A DNA stretch of 64,000 nt from Pirellulaceae bacterium (GTDB taxonomy: Bacteria; Planctomycetota; Planctomycetia; Pirellulales; Pirellulaceae), in the NCBI GenBank assembly GCA_022448645.1, contig JAKVBZ010000011.1, positions 35,571 to 99,570 of the forward strand, written 5' to 3'. Below are positions 1 to 9,025 of this stretch, one piece after another. The notes under the pieces were generated by a model, which made no database searches, was not told where the DNA came from, and worked only from the letters and a program-made list of their open reading frames with translations. A program made the translations under genes and the position numbers. Each line of letters opens with the position of its first letter. Positions within the stretch are counted from its first letter, which is position 1.

Positions 1-2750
1 ATGAATTGATCCGTGTTCAAGACAATCCGTGTGGTCGCAATCCAGGAAGCCATTTCCGTGTTGGCGAGATCTGGCACACCGTAATTGCCCACCAATTGAT
101 CGGCGCTTTTCTCGTTCTGCTGGTACCATTTTCGGCTGATTTCGAGCAATTTTGACAATTCGGTTTGCTCGTCACGATCAGGTGAACGAGCCAAGCAAAG
201 CCGGTAGGCAAGGTCCAATCGCTCCTCGTCGCTTTTCGACTGCGAAGACAGAATCCGCCTTGCTAACGCCTGTGCTGCTTCATGAAAGACTTCGTTGTTT
301 AGCGTAATCAATGCCGCCAATGGTGTGTTGGATCTCGTTCGCTGTACGCAGGTGACATTCGAGTCGGGGCAGTCGAGAGTCATTAGGTTAGGATGCGGGG
401 CTGTTCTTTTGAAAAACGTGTACATTCCACGGCGATAACGATTGTCGCCGTTGCTAACTTTCCAGCCAAATGCACTGTTGTAATTGACTGCGGTAGCTCC
501 CTTGGGGATCGGAGGAAAGACGCTGGGACCACCGACCTTTGAGGACAGCAGACCCGCTGCCGACAAATACAGGTCACGCACTGTTTCTGCTTCCACTCGA
601 AATCGGTTTTGACGGTACAGTAAACGATTGGTTGGATCGATATCTGCTAAGTTGGGACGGTGATGTGAGGCTTGACGATAAGTCGACGAGGTAACAATCA
701 ATTTGATCAAGGTCTTGCGTGACCAGCCAAGGCGAACGTATTCGGCAGCCAACCAGTCCAGCATTTCAGGATGTGTCGGCCCTTCGCCTTGAATCCCGAA
801 GTCGTTCAGTGTGCGGACAATTCCGTGACCGAATAGATGGTGCCAGATTTGATTTACCGCGACTCGCGGGACGAGCGGATTGTGGCCATTCACAAGCCAC
901 TGCGCCAGGTCTAAACGATCCGAAGCATCACCCGACCTGGGTTCAATCATCGGCAGGGTAACCGGTGTGTTGGATACCACTTCTTCTCCTGGCTGCTTGA
1001 ACTCGCCACGATGGAGGATGTGGGATGTGCGCCGATCTTTTTGTCGTTCCCCAATGACACGGACTTTCATCAGGGGTGGTTGAGGCGCGGACGCTTCGAG
1101 TTCCTTCAACTGTTGACTGATCGCAGCGAAAGCCGAGTCGAGTGTGACCAGATGGTCGGACAGTGTTTGGGCCGTTTTCGTGTCTCTGGATGCTGGTTCT
1201 AACGCCAGAGCATCCTGCAGCGATGCAGGTAAGATTTCTTCGGGATCGGTCCCAGTGACGACTGACAAGCGGAATCGGCCGATAGAATGGTTGTTATGTT
1301 GTTGGTCCAATTCGATCGTGACGGTCCGTTCGTCTCCCAGGTCGATCAGTTCTTCGCTGGAGAAAACTGCTTCGTGTGGTTGGCTTTCCTTGGGATGAAC
1401 GCCCCAGCCCGATTTTGAGTCACCGTCCGTTGCCTGAGATACGTGCCATTTTTCTTGGCTAAAATCGGCACGAATAGCTACTAACGGCAGTTGATCACCT
1501 GCTACTTTATCTCCTCGGAAGCTGCGCAACTCGGACAAAACCAGATTTCCATTCGTAGCCAATCCTGGGCCTTGTTTGGGAAGAGATTCGTGAGGCAAGA
1601 CCTCCACGCGCAATCGTCGAAATTGCTTTATGGGTGCTCGTAAGGTGACCGTGTAGGTGTCTTTGGAAGAACCCGGCTTTTCGGCCAGTAAGGAACCGTC
1701 ATCCAGCGTCTGGAATGTTTGGCCCGATGTCGCGGAAGCTGACACAATTTCTACAGGATGGACGATCAACGGATCGTTTGTGGCTGCCGTAAGTTGTCCT
1801 TTCAGTGATTGCTCCATGGTGGCTTGCCGTCCTCGAGCTTCCGCCTCGGTTTGATCGACGGTGGCCTTTAATTGGGCAAACTTTTGTTCATAATCCTGGA
1901 TCGCCGTTTCGTACTTCTGATATGCTTCTTTAGAACGGGCAATTTTCGAGTTAATCTCGTCGCCGTTGTTAAAGTACGAGAACAACTGGTAGTACTCTTG
2001 CTGAGTCAAATCGTCGTATTTGTGGTCGTGGCAACGGGCACAGCCGACGGTTAGCCCCAACCAGGCTGTTCCTAGGGTTTCGGTGCGATCCATGACAGCA
2101 GCTACTCGCCATTGCTCTTGGTCCGTTCCTCCTTCGGTGTTGGTCAGTGTTTGACGGTGGAAGGCAGTTGCCAAGATCTGGTCCGCAGTCTTATTGGGCA
2201 GCATATCCCCAGCCAATTGTTCTACCGTAAACTGGTCGAACGGCATGTCACGGTGTATGGCATCGATGACCCAATCACGGTAACGCCAAGCGTTCGGGCG
2301 ATTGGTGTCTTTTTCATATCCGTCCGAATCAGCATAGCGGGCGACGTCCAACCAGTGTCGAGCCCAACGTTCTGCGAAATGTTCTGTAGAGAGCAAACGG
2401 TCCACGAGTGACGCGTATGCCTCCTCTGAAGGGTCGTTTGTCAAAGCTTCCACATCGGCGTAGTGGGGGGTTAACCCCAGAAGGTCGTAATAGAGACGTT
2501 TGACCAGTGTGGCGGTGTCGGCAGATGGCGACGGTTCTATTCCGGCTTGTTGTAATTGTTGCCAAACGAACTGATCGATCGGATTGTGGATCCAGGGATG
2601 ATCGGCGTCTGGAGGCGCGTCGGTCGAGAGTGGTTGGTAAGCCCAATGGTCGGCTGCCAACAAGAGAGTAGGTGATCCGTAAGCAATGAAAGTCAAGACA
2701 ACGAACAACAGCCCCTTTGTCAACCGTTGAACGAACAGGTGGGATCTCAT
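1..2750 (-). CDS. DUF1549/DUF1553 (PSCyt2/PSD1) secreted protein, 3' end cut by window edge
   Basis: The frame is open from an ATG at 2750 to the window edge, about 916 codons. A Sec signal lies at residues 8-30 (LLFVVLTFIAYGSPTLLLAA), followed by an HWAYQP start typical of the family. DUF1549 fills the N-terminal part and carries CARCHDHK near residue 235, a heme-type CxxCH motif. Residues 245-290 form a charged coiled-coil-like segment, then comes a beta-rich insert. DUF1553 follows with WLVNGHNPLVPRV and SSTYRQASHHRP. The last visible residues, RIVLNTDQF, match the usual C-terminus, so only a few codons are missing. No separate N-terminal PSCyt1 heme domain is present. These planctomycete proteins are usually paired with DUF1501 proteins; their function is unproven and a periplasmic redox role is assumed. 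A ten-G run sits just upstream of the start. Confidence 0.85.
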   Translation of the reverse strand, partial: MRSHLFVQRLTKGLLFVVLTFIAYGSPTLLLAADHWAYQPLSTDAPPDADHPWIHNPIDQFVWQQLQQAGIEPSPSADTATLVKRLYYDLLGLTPHYADVEALTNDPSEEAYASLVDRLLSTEHFAERWARHWLDVARYADSDGYEKDTNRPNAWRYRDWVIDAIHRDMPFDQFTVEQLAGDMLPNKTADQILATAFHRQTLTNTEGGTDQEQWRVAAVMDRTETLGTAWLGLTVGCARCHDHKYDDLTQQEYYQLFSYFNNGDEINSKIARSKEAYQKYETAIQDYEQKFAQLKATVDQTEAEARGRQATMEQSLKGQLTAATNDPLIVHPVEIVSASATSGQTFQTLDDGSLLAEKPGSSKDTYTVTLRAPIKQFRRLRVEVLPHESLPKQGPGLATNGNLVLSELRSFRGDKVAGDQLPLVAIRADFSQEKWHVSQATDGDSKSGWGVHPKESQPHEAVFSSEELIDLGDERTVTIELDQQHNNHSIGRFRLSVVTGTDPEEILPASLQDALALEPASRDTKTAQTLSDHLVTLDSAFAAISQQLKELEASAPQPPLMKVRVIGERQKDRRTSHILHRGEFKQPGEEVVSNTPVTLPMIEPRSGDASDRLDLAQWLVNGHNPLVPRVAVNQIWHHLFGHGIVRTLNDFGIQGEGPTHPEMLDWLAAEYVRLGWSRKTLIKLIVTSSTYRQASHHRPNLADIDPTNRLLYRQNRFRVEAETVRDLYLSAAGLLSSKVGGPSVFPPIPKGATAVNYNSAFGWKVSNGDNRYRRGMYTFFKRTAPHPNLMTLDCPDSNVTCVQRTRSNTPLAALITLNNEVFHEAAQALARRILSSQSKSDEERLDLAYRLCLARSPDRDEQTELSKLLEISRKWYQQNEKSADQLVGNYGVPDLANTEMASWIATTRIVLNTDQF

Positions 2751-2764
2751 TGCGGTTTGCAGGC

Positions 2765-2774
2765 GGGGGGGGGG
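2765..2774. repeat. Homopolymeric G tract (10 G on plus strand)
   Basis: An uninterrupted run of about ten G (C in the sense of the downstream minus-strand gene) lies about 14 bases upstream of the ATG at 2750, where a ribosome binding site would be expected. No Shine-Dalgarno-like purine run is visible between it and the start. Confidence 0.7.
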
Positions 2775-2948
2775 TAGAAGGAAGTGTACTCTTTTAGTTT
2801 ACCTCGTAGATTGCCGTATCGCTAGTTGGAATAGGACGAATTGGAGGGCGGATCTGTACTAGGTACCACGGCTGGTTTGTCCAAAAATGGTACTTGTTGG
2901 AGATGCGTTTACGCGACGAACAAACCCCATGCGTGGCGCTCCACCGCG

Positions 2949-5900
2949 CTAGTGATGATGCTCAGCAAAGAGAGAATTCTCTTTGTCACCACCTGCAAAG
3001 ACGTACGCGATCAAGTCGAGTATCTCTTCACGTGAGAGTTTATTCAAAAGACCTTCGGGCATGGGTGATTTCTTCAAGGGTTCACGTTCCTCAATATCGC
3101 CGACGGCAAGTATCGTTGGCTTATCTTTTGCCAACGGATCGACCACCACGTGAACTTCATCGTCCGTTTCTTCAACAACCATACCGGTCACTATTTTTCC
3201 TGAGGCCATCTCAAAGAGAAACGTTTGGTACTTCGGATCGACTTCTTGAGAAGGTTCTACCAGCGAACGAAGGATGTGTTCGGTAGTCTTTTTCTGCGGA
3301 TCCAACTTGGCTAGGTCGGGACCAAAAACACGCCCTTGTTCGTTCAAGCGATGACAACCGACACAGCTGGCGATTTTGAATAGTTGCTGTCCGACTTCGA
3401 ATGAACGGCCATGGTGTAACGACGCCACTTCAGCGGCTAATTCCTCGAAGGTCCAAGGACGGCCACGTGAGTTGCGGGTTAACAATTCATCTTGGATTGG
3501 TAGCTCGAGCGTGGCCAGGTAGGCATCTGGACTGGCCCGGTACTTGTTTAACTCGGGTACCACATAGAGTGCTCCGTGCATGCGGCGCCAATGACCGGGA
3601 TAGGTACAGACATAGGGATATACCCCCGGTGTCTCGGGGACGTCAAAACTGATCGCTTGGGTTTGGCCAGGTTGCAGCAGTTGGCTGGCCAACAAAATAC
3701 TGTCTGTCTGAGGAATGTAATGGCGTTCCAACGCGTTTTCGTCACGTCCGGTCGCTTCTGCCAATTCTCCCACTTCGGCAAGTGTACCGGGGAGGATAAT
3801 GGCAAAGTTGTGTGGCATGGCGTCCGTATTCGAAAAACGGAACTCGACAGGTTGACCAGCTTGAACAACGATTTGTTCTTTGTCGAAGATCATGCGGTGC
3901 GGTACGGTGCCCATGGCGATAACACGAACGTCCAGATGTTCCAGTTGTTCTAAGTAGTCCGCTGTTTGGTCCTCGGGTAGTTTCGTGATAAGTGATTTGC
4001 TGAGCTCGATGGCTTCGGCCGCTGTTCCGGAAGTTCGCAAGCGTGCAGGAATTTCACTGAGAAAACCAATCAAATTGTCCACCAGCGGTGTGATGGCAGG
4101 TGTTGGCCAATGTTCAACTGGAATTGCACGTAGTGCGCGGATCGCTGCAGGCCGTTGTTCCGTCGACTGAATCGCTGTGGAGAGTACGCTGATCTTGTCA
4201 GAGTTTCGGCCAGGAACAGAAGCGATGGCTTCGATGGCAATCTCTTTTAACGAACGACCGGCCCTGACTTTCAGGTGAGCTGGGGGGATGGATTGCTTTT
4301 CAAAGCTTGGTCCCTGCCACGCAATTTGGAGACCTTCTGCGCCGCCATTTTCAAAATAGGTGACAATGATCTCACAATATCCAGCAGGCAATATCGATGA
4401 TCCACTCTTTTCTTCCATCACGTGTAAACCGTCGTTGTCGACGACCAATTCCCCATTTACATACAATCGCGAGCCATCGTCCGAAGTGGTAAAGAACGTG
4501 TATTTGCCAGGTTCTGCAGTTTCTAATTGGCCTCGAAAAACCAGCCCATAGCCGTCGTTGGTCGAACGCTGTGGGACGTCCAGACTGATGTTGGACACGA
4601 TACCACTGGATTGTGAAGTCATATCGGTAAAGGATTCCAGCGCGGCATTGCCCGGATTGTCTTGGTAAAAGTCCACTCGGATGCCTGGCTGTAAGTTGGC
4701 TGCGTGTTCGAGAGAAAGATGTTCGGGGAGGCCGAAAACAAACGGTGCTACTCTGTCGTATAAAGCTTCTCGAGTTGCTGGATCTAGAGACGGAATCGCA
4801 CTTAACATGTCGTGGAGTTGTGCGACCGATTGCAAACTAGCCAAATAGACGTCATCGTGCCCCGCTGTCCGGATCCAGGCTTGGTAAGCGGTTTGACGGA
4901 CTTCCGCAGAGGATCCATGGATGGCTAATGCTTCTAGTTTTTCGACCGCTGCCTGCATTGGTTCGGTCGGTTGCCTGTTCAGCAGATTTCCTAGACCCTG
5001 ATAATTGCGGTCGTTGCGTGGTCCTTCGGCAATCAGGCTCAGCAGTAGAGTAAGGGGGGATTGCTGAGTTTGTTGGGCCAAGGATTCCAAGGCTGCACCT
5101 AACTGTGCTTCTTCGGCATCCTGGCGGTTGATAATCGCCCAGCACAATTCTTCGGTGTGTTCCATCTGCAACAGGTCGTCAATGGGGGAGTTTCGCAAAG
5201 CATATTCATACGCTGTAGGAGAGAGGTTTCCTGCGGTCGAAATAACGTTTTTTACATACGCATTAAGATCTATTTCCTCACGGGCAAAATGGAGGACAGT
5301 TTCCAATTCCGGGTCCAGGGTTTGACCAGATACGATGAAAACTGCTTCCGCAGATACTTCGCCACCTAGATCCACCGCAGCCTTAACGGCTTCTGCGCGA
5401 ACCAGTGCCGAATCGTCCTTGGCGGCCAGCAGTAGCAGGTCTTCCCAGCCAGAGATATTGCCATGCCAGTGCCCCAGTGTGCGGATGGCGGCGGCGCGAA
5501 CTCGAGGTTCGGCAGCTTGAAATACTTTTCGCAGCAATGCCATATTCGGCAATCGTTGTTCTTCGAAGACCCATAGGCATTCGAGAAGTGCTTGCGCTTC
5601 ATCATGGGAAGGAGAGACCTGTAGTGGGTCTAGTCCATCGGCGAATGCCGAAACCTGATCGGTGATGTCTGTTGTGCTGCGACTTGTGAGTTCAAGTCGA
5701 GCACGATAGCGAGTGCTATTCTCTTTGGCGAAAAACAATTCACAGACTTCGGCAATCGGTTTTCCCTTCATCTTTGCTGCATTCAACAAAGGACGACCGG
5801 CATACGTGATTCGATAGATCCGACCATGTTTGTTGTCCCGATTGGGATCCCGCATGTTGTGCTGCATGTGGCCGATCAGGGCGTTATGCCAGTCCGCTAC

Positions 5901-7892
5901 GTACAGGGCTCCGTCTCCACCAATTTCCAGGTCGCTTGGCCTGAAATTTGGATCTGTCGAAACGATCATCGGTTCAATTTCCTTGGCGGTGATATCTGCC
6001 CCGTTGTAGTGGACTTCGTGTTGTAGGATGCCTAAAAAACCGATGGCATTGCTGATTAGGAAATTACCTTGTAACTCTGGAGGGAAATGGCTGCTGGAAA
6101 GGATGCCGATTGCCGGGTTGGGCCGCACACGCTTCGGATACCACTGCTTATTGCCACGTCCCTTGCCAATATTGATATAGCACCCCGTGCCACTAGTACC
6201 GTCATTAGCAAACTGGTAACCCCATTGATCGAAAATGTCTCCGTGCGGGTTCACCCCGATGGGAAAATGCAACTCTACTTCGAAGGTTCGTGGATTAAAC
6301 CGATGGACGCCAGAGATTCCCGACCGATACGTTTGTGTGGGCGTTTCAAAACTTGCCACATTGAAGATGCCGCGCGACCAATAGAGCCATCCATCGGGAC
6401 CGACCAGCATGGCATTCGCCGAGTGATGTGTGTCAGCGCTCGACACACCTTGTAGCATGCGGATTTTCTCATCAGCTCGATCGTCACCATCTGTGTCGCG
6501 TAGAAACCAGATTTCTGGAGGAGCTGCTACCAGCAATCCTCCATTCCAAAACTCAAAGCCGGTAATGCTGTTCAGCTCATCCGCAAACACAATCAACTCG
6601 TCGGCTACACCGTTCTGGTCTTCATCCGGAAGAATTACGATGGCATCGCTTCGTGGTTCGGTCGGATTCCAATGGGGATAGGAAGGCCAGACAGAGACCC
6701 ACAGCCGGCTGTCAGTGTCGACGGCTATCTGCACAGGATTGATCAAGCTTGGGAACATCTCTTCCGAGGCGAATACATTGACTTCCATGCCCGTACCGAG
6801 CTTCATTTTGTCGATGGCTTCTTCTGCACCCAGATAAGGATAGGAGCCGTCTTCGAGAGGTCCCGGTTTGTTCGTCTCGACGAGCAACGATTCGGGAATG
6901 TTGTCGTCCAGGATGGTGTATTCTTCGCGCCGTGCGGCAGCCCAGACTTTCCGGTCGCGGTTGGCAGTCATGATGTCAAAGATTTCCATTTCTCGCCGCA
7001 TCACATCCGCGTTGGATTGGCCGTGCCAGTGCAATTTGGAACGTCCGCCGAATACGTTGAAACCGTCCACGACACGGTAACGACTGAACCAGTAATAATT
7101 CTTTTCCAGCACCGCTTTGCGAAGCGTCTCGATGTGTGACAGGTTGAAGGGAGTCGCATCGGGAAAGAGCTGTTGGATGATGTGTGTGGCAAGAAACTGA
7201 TTGCCATGATCCAGTAGATGGATACCGTTCATGGTCAACGGCGTGTCCGCAGCGGCATAAGCTTGCAGCGTCGGTGCAAATAAGTCAACAAAATGAATGC
7301 CTTTTGCTTGGCAAATGGCTTGCATCGCCTCTGTGTAGATGGCCAAATTGCGGTTGTTCTCACTGCCATCGGGTAGATGAGGGCTGTGTAGGTTTTCGTG
7401 GGCGATTGGCGAAAAGACGACAATCTGAGGAGCTCTCTGACCGTTGTATTGTTGGCCCGACATGTCATCGAGCATCGACGCCAGTTTGATTTTGAATTCA
7501 GACAAACCTGCTTCGCCGCGCAAAGCTTCGTTGTAGCCGAAAAAACAGAACACGACGTCAGCCTGACATTTCGTCAACCATTCATCCGCAGATCCAAAGT
7601 TCGCGGAACGCTGCCTGTGATCGATTTCGTCCGCTGCGAATCCCAGATTACGAACCGTCAACTGATGCACGGGATAAATTGCGTGCAGATAAGTTTCGAG
7701 CCAGCTGTGATGCTGCATGCGGTCGGCAAGCGTGTTGCCGACGTAGCAAATGTGGCCACCGGGTTGGAGTTCGAGAGGGCGATTCGATTGGCCAAGTGCA
7801 TGGGCGGACCAAGCTGTGACTCCTAACACACACAACACCATTAGTCTGGCTGAGTAACGATTCAGTTTTCGTTGGGTAGTGATTCCTGGCAT
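2949..7892 (-). CDS. Multidomain PVC-type heme protein: SGNH-like, dehydrogenase propeller, HEAT, PA14, cupredoxin, cytochrome c
   Basis: The protein has 1647 residues and an N-terminal signal segment (residues 16-35). Domains in order: an SGNH-hydrolase-like fold (about 45-245, GNTLADRMQ, FFGYNEA, MNGIHLLDHG); a glucose/sorbosone-dehydrogenase-like propeller (about 365-695, ending HGRIYRITYAGRP); HEAT-type helices (about 780-1050); PA14 (about 1066-1195, YTFFTTSDDGSRLYVNGE); a plastocyanin/azurin-like domain (about 1335-1435) with MPHNF and YVCTYPGHWRRMHG supplying His, Cys, His and Met type 1 copper ligands; and a class I cytochrome c domain with CVGCH near 1508 and a distal MPEGL Met. A periplasmic oxidoreductase that passes electrons from substrate to copper to heme is inferred; the substrate is unknown. 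The SGNH part lacks the usual Ser and Asp. It stands alone on the minus strand, ending 198 bases upstream of the DUF1549 gene. Confidence 0.88.
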   Translation of the reverse strand: MPGITTQRKLNRYSARLMVLCVLGVTAWSAHALGQSNRPLELQPGGHICYVGNTLADRMQHHSWLETYLHAIYPVHQLTVRNLGFAADEIDHRQRSANFGSADEWLTKCQADVVFCFFGYNEALRGEAGLSEFKIKLASMLDDMSGQQYNGQRAPQIVVFSPIAHENLHSPHLPDGSENNRNLAIYTEAMQAICQAKGIHFVDLFAPTLQAYAAADTPLTMNGIHLLDHGNQFLATHIIQQLFPDATPFNLSHIETLRKAVLEKNYYWFSRYRVVDGFNVFGGRSKLHWHGQSNADVMRREMEIFDIMTANRDRKVWAAARREEYTILDDNIPESLLVETNKPGPLEDGSYPYLGAEEAIDKMKLGTGMEVNVFASEEMFPSLINPVQIAVDTDSRLWVSVWPSYPHWNPTEPRSDAIVILPDEDQNGVADELIVFADELNSITGFEFWNGGLLVAAPPEIWFLRDTDGDDRADEKIRMLQGVSSADTHHSANAMLVGPDGWLYWSRGIFNVASFETPTQTYRSGISGVHRFNPRTFEVELHFPIGVNPHGDIFDQWGYQFANDGTSGTGCYINIGKGRGNKQWYPKRVRPNPAIGILSSSHFPPELQGNFLISNAIGFLGILQHEVHYNGADITAKEIEPMIVSTDPNFRPSDLEIGGDGALYVADWHNALIGHMQHNMRDPNRDNKHGRIYRITYAGRPLLNAAKMKGKPIAEVCELFFAKENSTRYRARLELTSRSTTDITDQVSAFADGLDPLQVSPSHDEAQALLECLWVFEEQRLPNMALLRKVFQAAEPRVRAAAIRTLGHWHGNISGWEDLLLLAAKDDSALVRAEAVKAAVDLGGEVSAEAVFIVSGQTLDPELETVLHFAREEIDLNAYVKNVISTAGNLSPTAYEYALRNSPIDDLLQMEHTEELCWAIINRQDAEEAQLGAALESLAQQTQQSPLTLLLSLIAEGPRNDRNYQGLGNLLNRQPTEPMQAAVEKLEALAIHGSSAEVRQTAYQAWIRTAGHDDVYLASLQSVAQLHDMLSAIPSLDPATREALYDRVAPFVFGLPEHLSLEHAANLQPGIRVDFYQDNPGNAALESFTDMTSQSSGIVSNISLDVPQRSTNDGYGLVFRGQLETAEPGKYTFFTTSDDGSRLYVNGELVVDNDGLHVMEEKSGSSILPAGYCEIIVTYFENGGAEGLQIAWQGPSFEKQSIPPAHLKVRAGRSLKEIAIEAIASVPGRNSDKISVLSTAIQSTEQRPAAIRALRAIPVEHWPTPAITPLVDNLIGFLSEIPARLRTSGTAAEAIELSKSLITKLPEDQTADYLEQLEHLDVRVIAMGTVPHRMIFDKEQIVVQAGQPVEFRFSNTDAMPHNFAIILPGTLAEVGELAEATGRDENALERHYIPQTDSILLASQLLQPGQTQAISFDVPETPGVYPYVCTYPGHWRRMHGALYVVPELNKYRASPDAYLATLELPIQDELLTRNSRGRPWTFEELAAEVASLHHGRSFEVGQQLFKIASCVGCHRLNEQGRVFGPDLAKLDPQKKTTEHILRSLVEPSQEVDPKYQTFLFEMASGKIVTGMVVEETDDEVHVVVDPLAKDKPTILAVGDIEEREPLKKSPMPEGLLNKLSREEILDLIAYVFAGGDKENSLFAEHHH

Positions 7893-8212
7893 AAATGAAA
7901 TCCTGCAGCAGTCAGATGTGTGGTGAAACGGAGGCTTGGCCCTATCGCCTCCGCCAGAATTTGCGGCTATTATAGCAGCATCAATTGTCCGCCCGATATC
8001 CCCGTCTCAGCTGGAACAAGAAACCCAGAAGTGCAGGATGTCACGACACTCGCAAATTTAAAAAAGGATGGTTTACATCGACGTTGGAAACACCGACGTT
8101 GGAAACGCCGGCGGTGACATCTAATTGCCTGAAAAGTCGCGAGCTAGATTTCCATGTCCGCACAATACATCCAGGTCAGCTTTAAAATGTTTTTTTGGGA
8201 GATCATTTCTGC
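7893..8212. other. Intergenic region between divergent genes
   Basis: This 320-base spacer separates the divergent 1647-residue heme protein and the FAH-family gene, so it should hold both promoters. I see no convincing coding frame. It contains a 15-base tandem duplication at 8079-8108 and an AT-rich stretch before the FAH start. Confidence 0.5.
8079..8108. repeat. 15-bp tandem duplication
   Basis: Two adjacent 15-base units, CGACGTTGGAAACAC and CGACGTTGGAAACGC, differ at one base. They lie about 105 bases upstream of the FAH-family start. They may be a small slippage duplication or paired binding sites; nothing else supports a function. Confidence 0.6.
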
Positions 8213-9016
8213 ATGAAGATTATTCGATTTCAAGATGCTGAAGGTGAAACACATTATGGTTGTCAGCACGCGGAACAGACCACGCTTCTGGAAGGAGATC
8301 TCTACGGTGACTTTCGCGATACGGGAGTTGTTGCCTCGGTCCATAAAGTGTTAGCGCCGGTGGGCCCTGTCGATATTTTTTGCATTGGATTGAATTACGT
8401 GCGTCATGCCCAGGAAGGCAATGCCACTCCGCCCGAACATCCGGTGTTGTTCATGAAGTCGACGGCTGCCTTGCAGCACCCCGGTGATCCAATTGTTCTC
8501 CCCAGAAAGCTTCGCAGCGATAAAGTGGACTACGAATGTGAATTGGCCGTCGTCATCGGTAAGCAGTGCAAAAACGTAGCTCGTGATCAGGCTTTGGACT
8601 ACGTGTTGGGCTACACTTGTGCCAATGACGTGAGTGCTCGTGATTGGCAGATTGAATGGGGTGGCAGCCAATGGTGTCGAGGTAAGACCTTTGATACGTT
8701 TGCGCCACTGGGCCCATGTTTAGTTACCACGGATGAAATTCCTGACCCGAATCAGTTGAAGATCAAGACAATTTTAAATGACCAAGTGATGCAGGATTGG
8801 TCAACGGAGGACATGATTTTTGATGTCCCCACACTCATCGAATTTCTCAGTGGCAGTGTGACTTTATTGCCGGGAACGGTGATCTTGACAGGAACGCCGC
8901 ATGGAGTGGGGGGTGCGCGTAAGCCACCGGTCTTTTTAAATCCCGGTGATACGATTACGATCGAGATTGATCAGATCGGAGCCTTGACCAATCCCGTGGT
9001 CGAAGAACAGGTGTGA
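8213..9016 (+). CDS. Fumarylacetoacetate hydrolase (FAH) family protein
   Basis: This 267-residue enzyme belongs to the FAH superfamily, metal-dependent C-C hydrolases, hydratases and decarboxylases acting on 2-oxo or 1,3-dicarbonyl acids. The family core is visible: FCIGLNYVRHA near residue 60, DYECELAVVIG near 105 with the metal-binding Glu residues, GYTCANDVSARDWQ at 132-145, and the C-terminal LTGTPHGVG. I chose the ATG at 8213 (MKIIRFQD) over an in-frame TTG at 8195 because the TTG extension is short and unlike the family, and GGGAG lies about 11 bases before the ATG. The exact substrate cannot be read from sequence; 2-keto-4-pentenoate hydratase, acylpyruvase and ureidoglycolate lyase relatives look alike. 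The Ser/Thr kinase gene starts nine bases after its stop, so the two are probably co-transcribed. Confidence 0.9.
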   Translation: MKIIRFQDAEGETHYGCQHAEQTTLLEGDLYGDFRDTGVVASVHKVLAPVGPVDIFCIGLNYVRHAQEGNATPPEHPVLFMKSTAALQHPGDPIVLPRKLRSDKVDYECELAVVIGKQCKNVARDQALDYVLGYTCANDVSARDWQIEWGGSQWCRGKTFDTFAPLGPCLVTTDEIPDPNQLKIKTILNDQVMQDWSTEDMIFDVPTLIEFLSGSVTLLPGTVILTGTPHGVGGARKPPVFLNPGDTITIEIDQIGALTNPVVEEQV

Positions 9017-9025
9017 GTCGCTACG

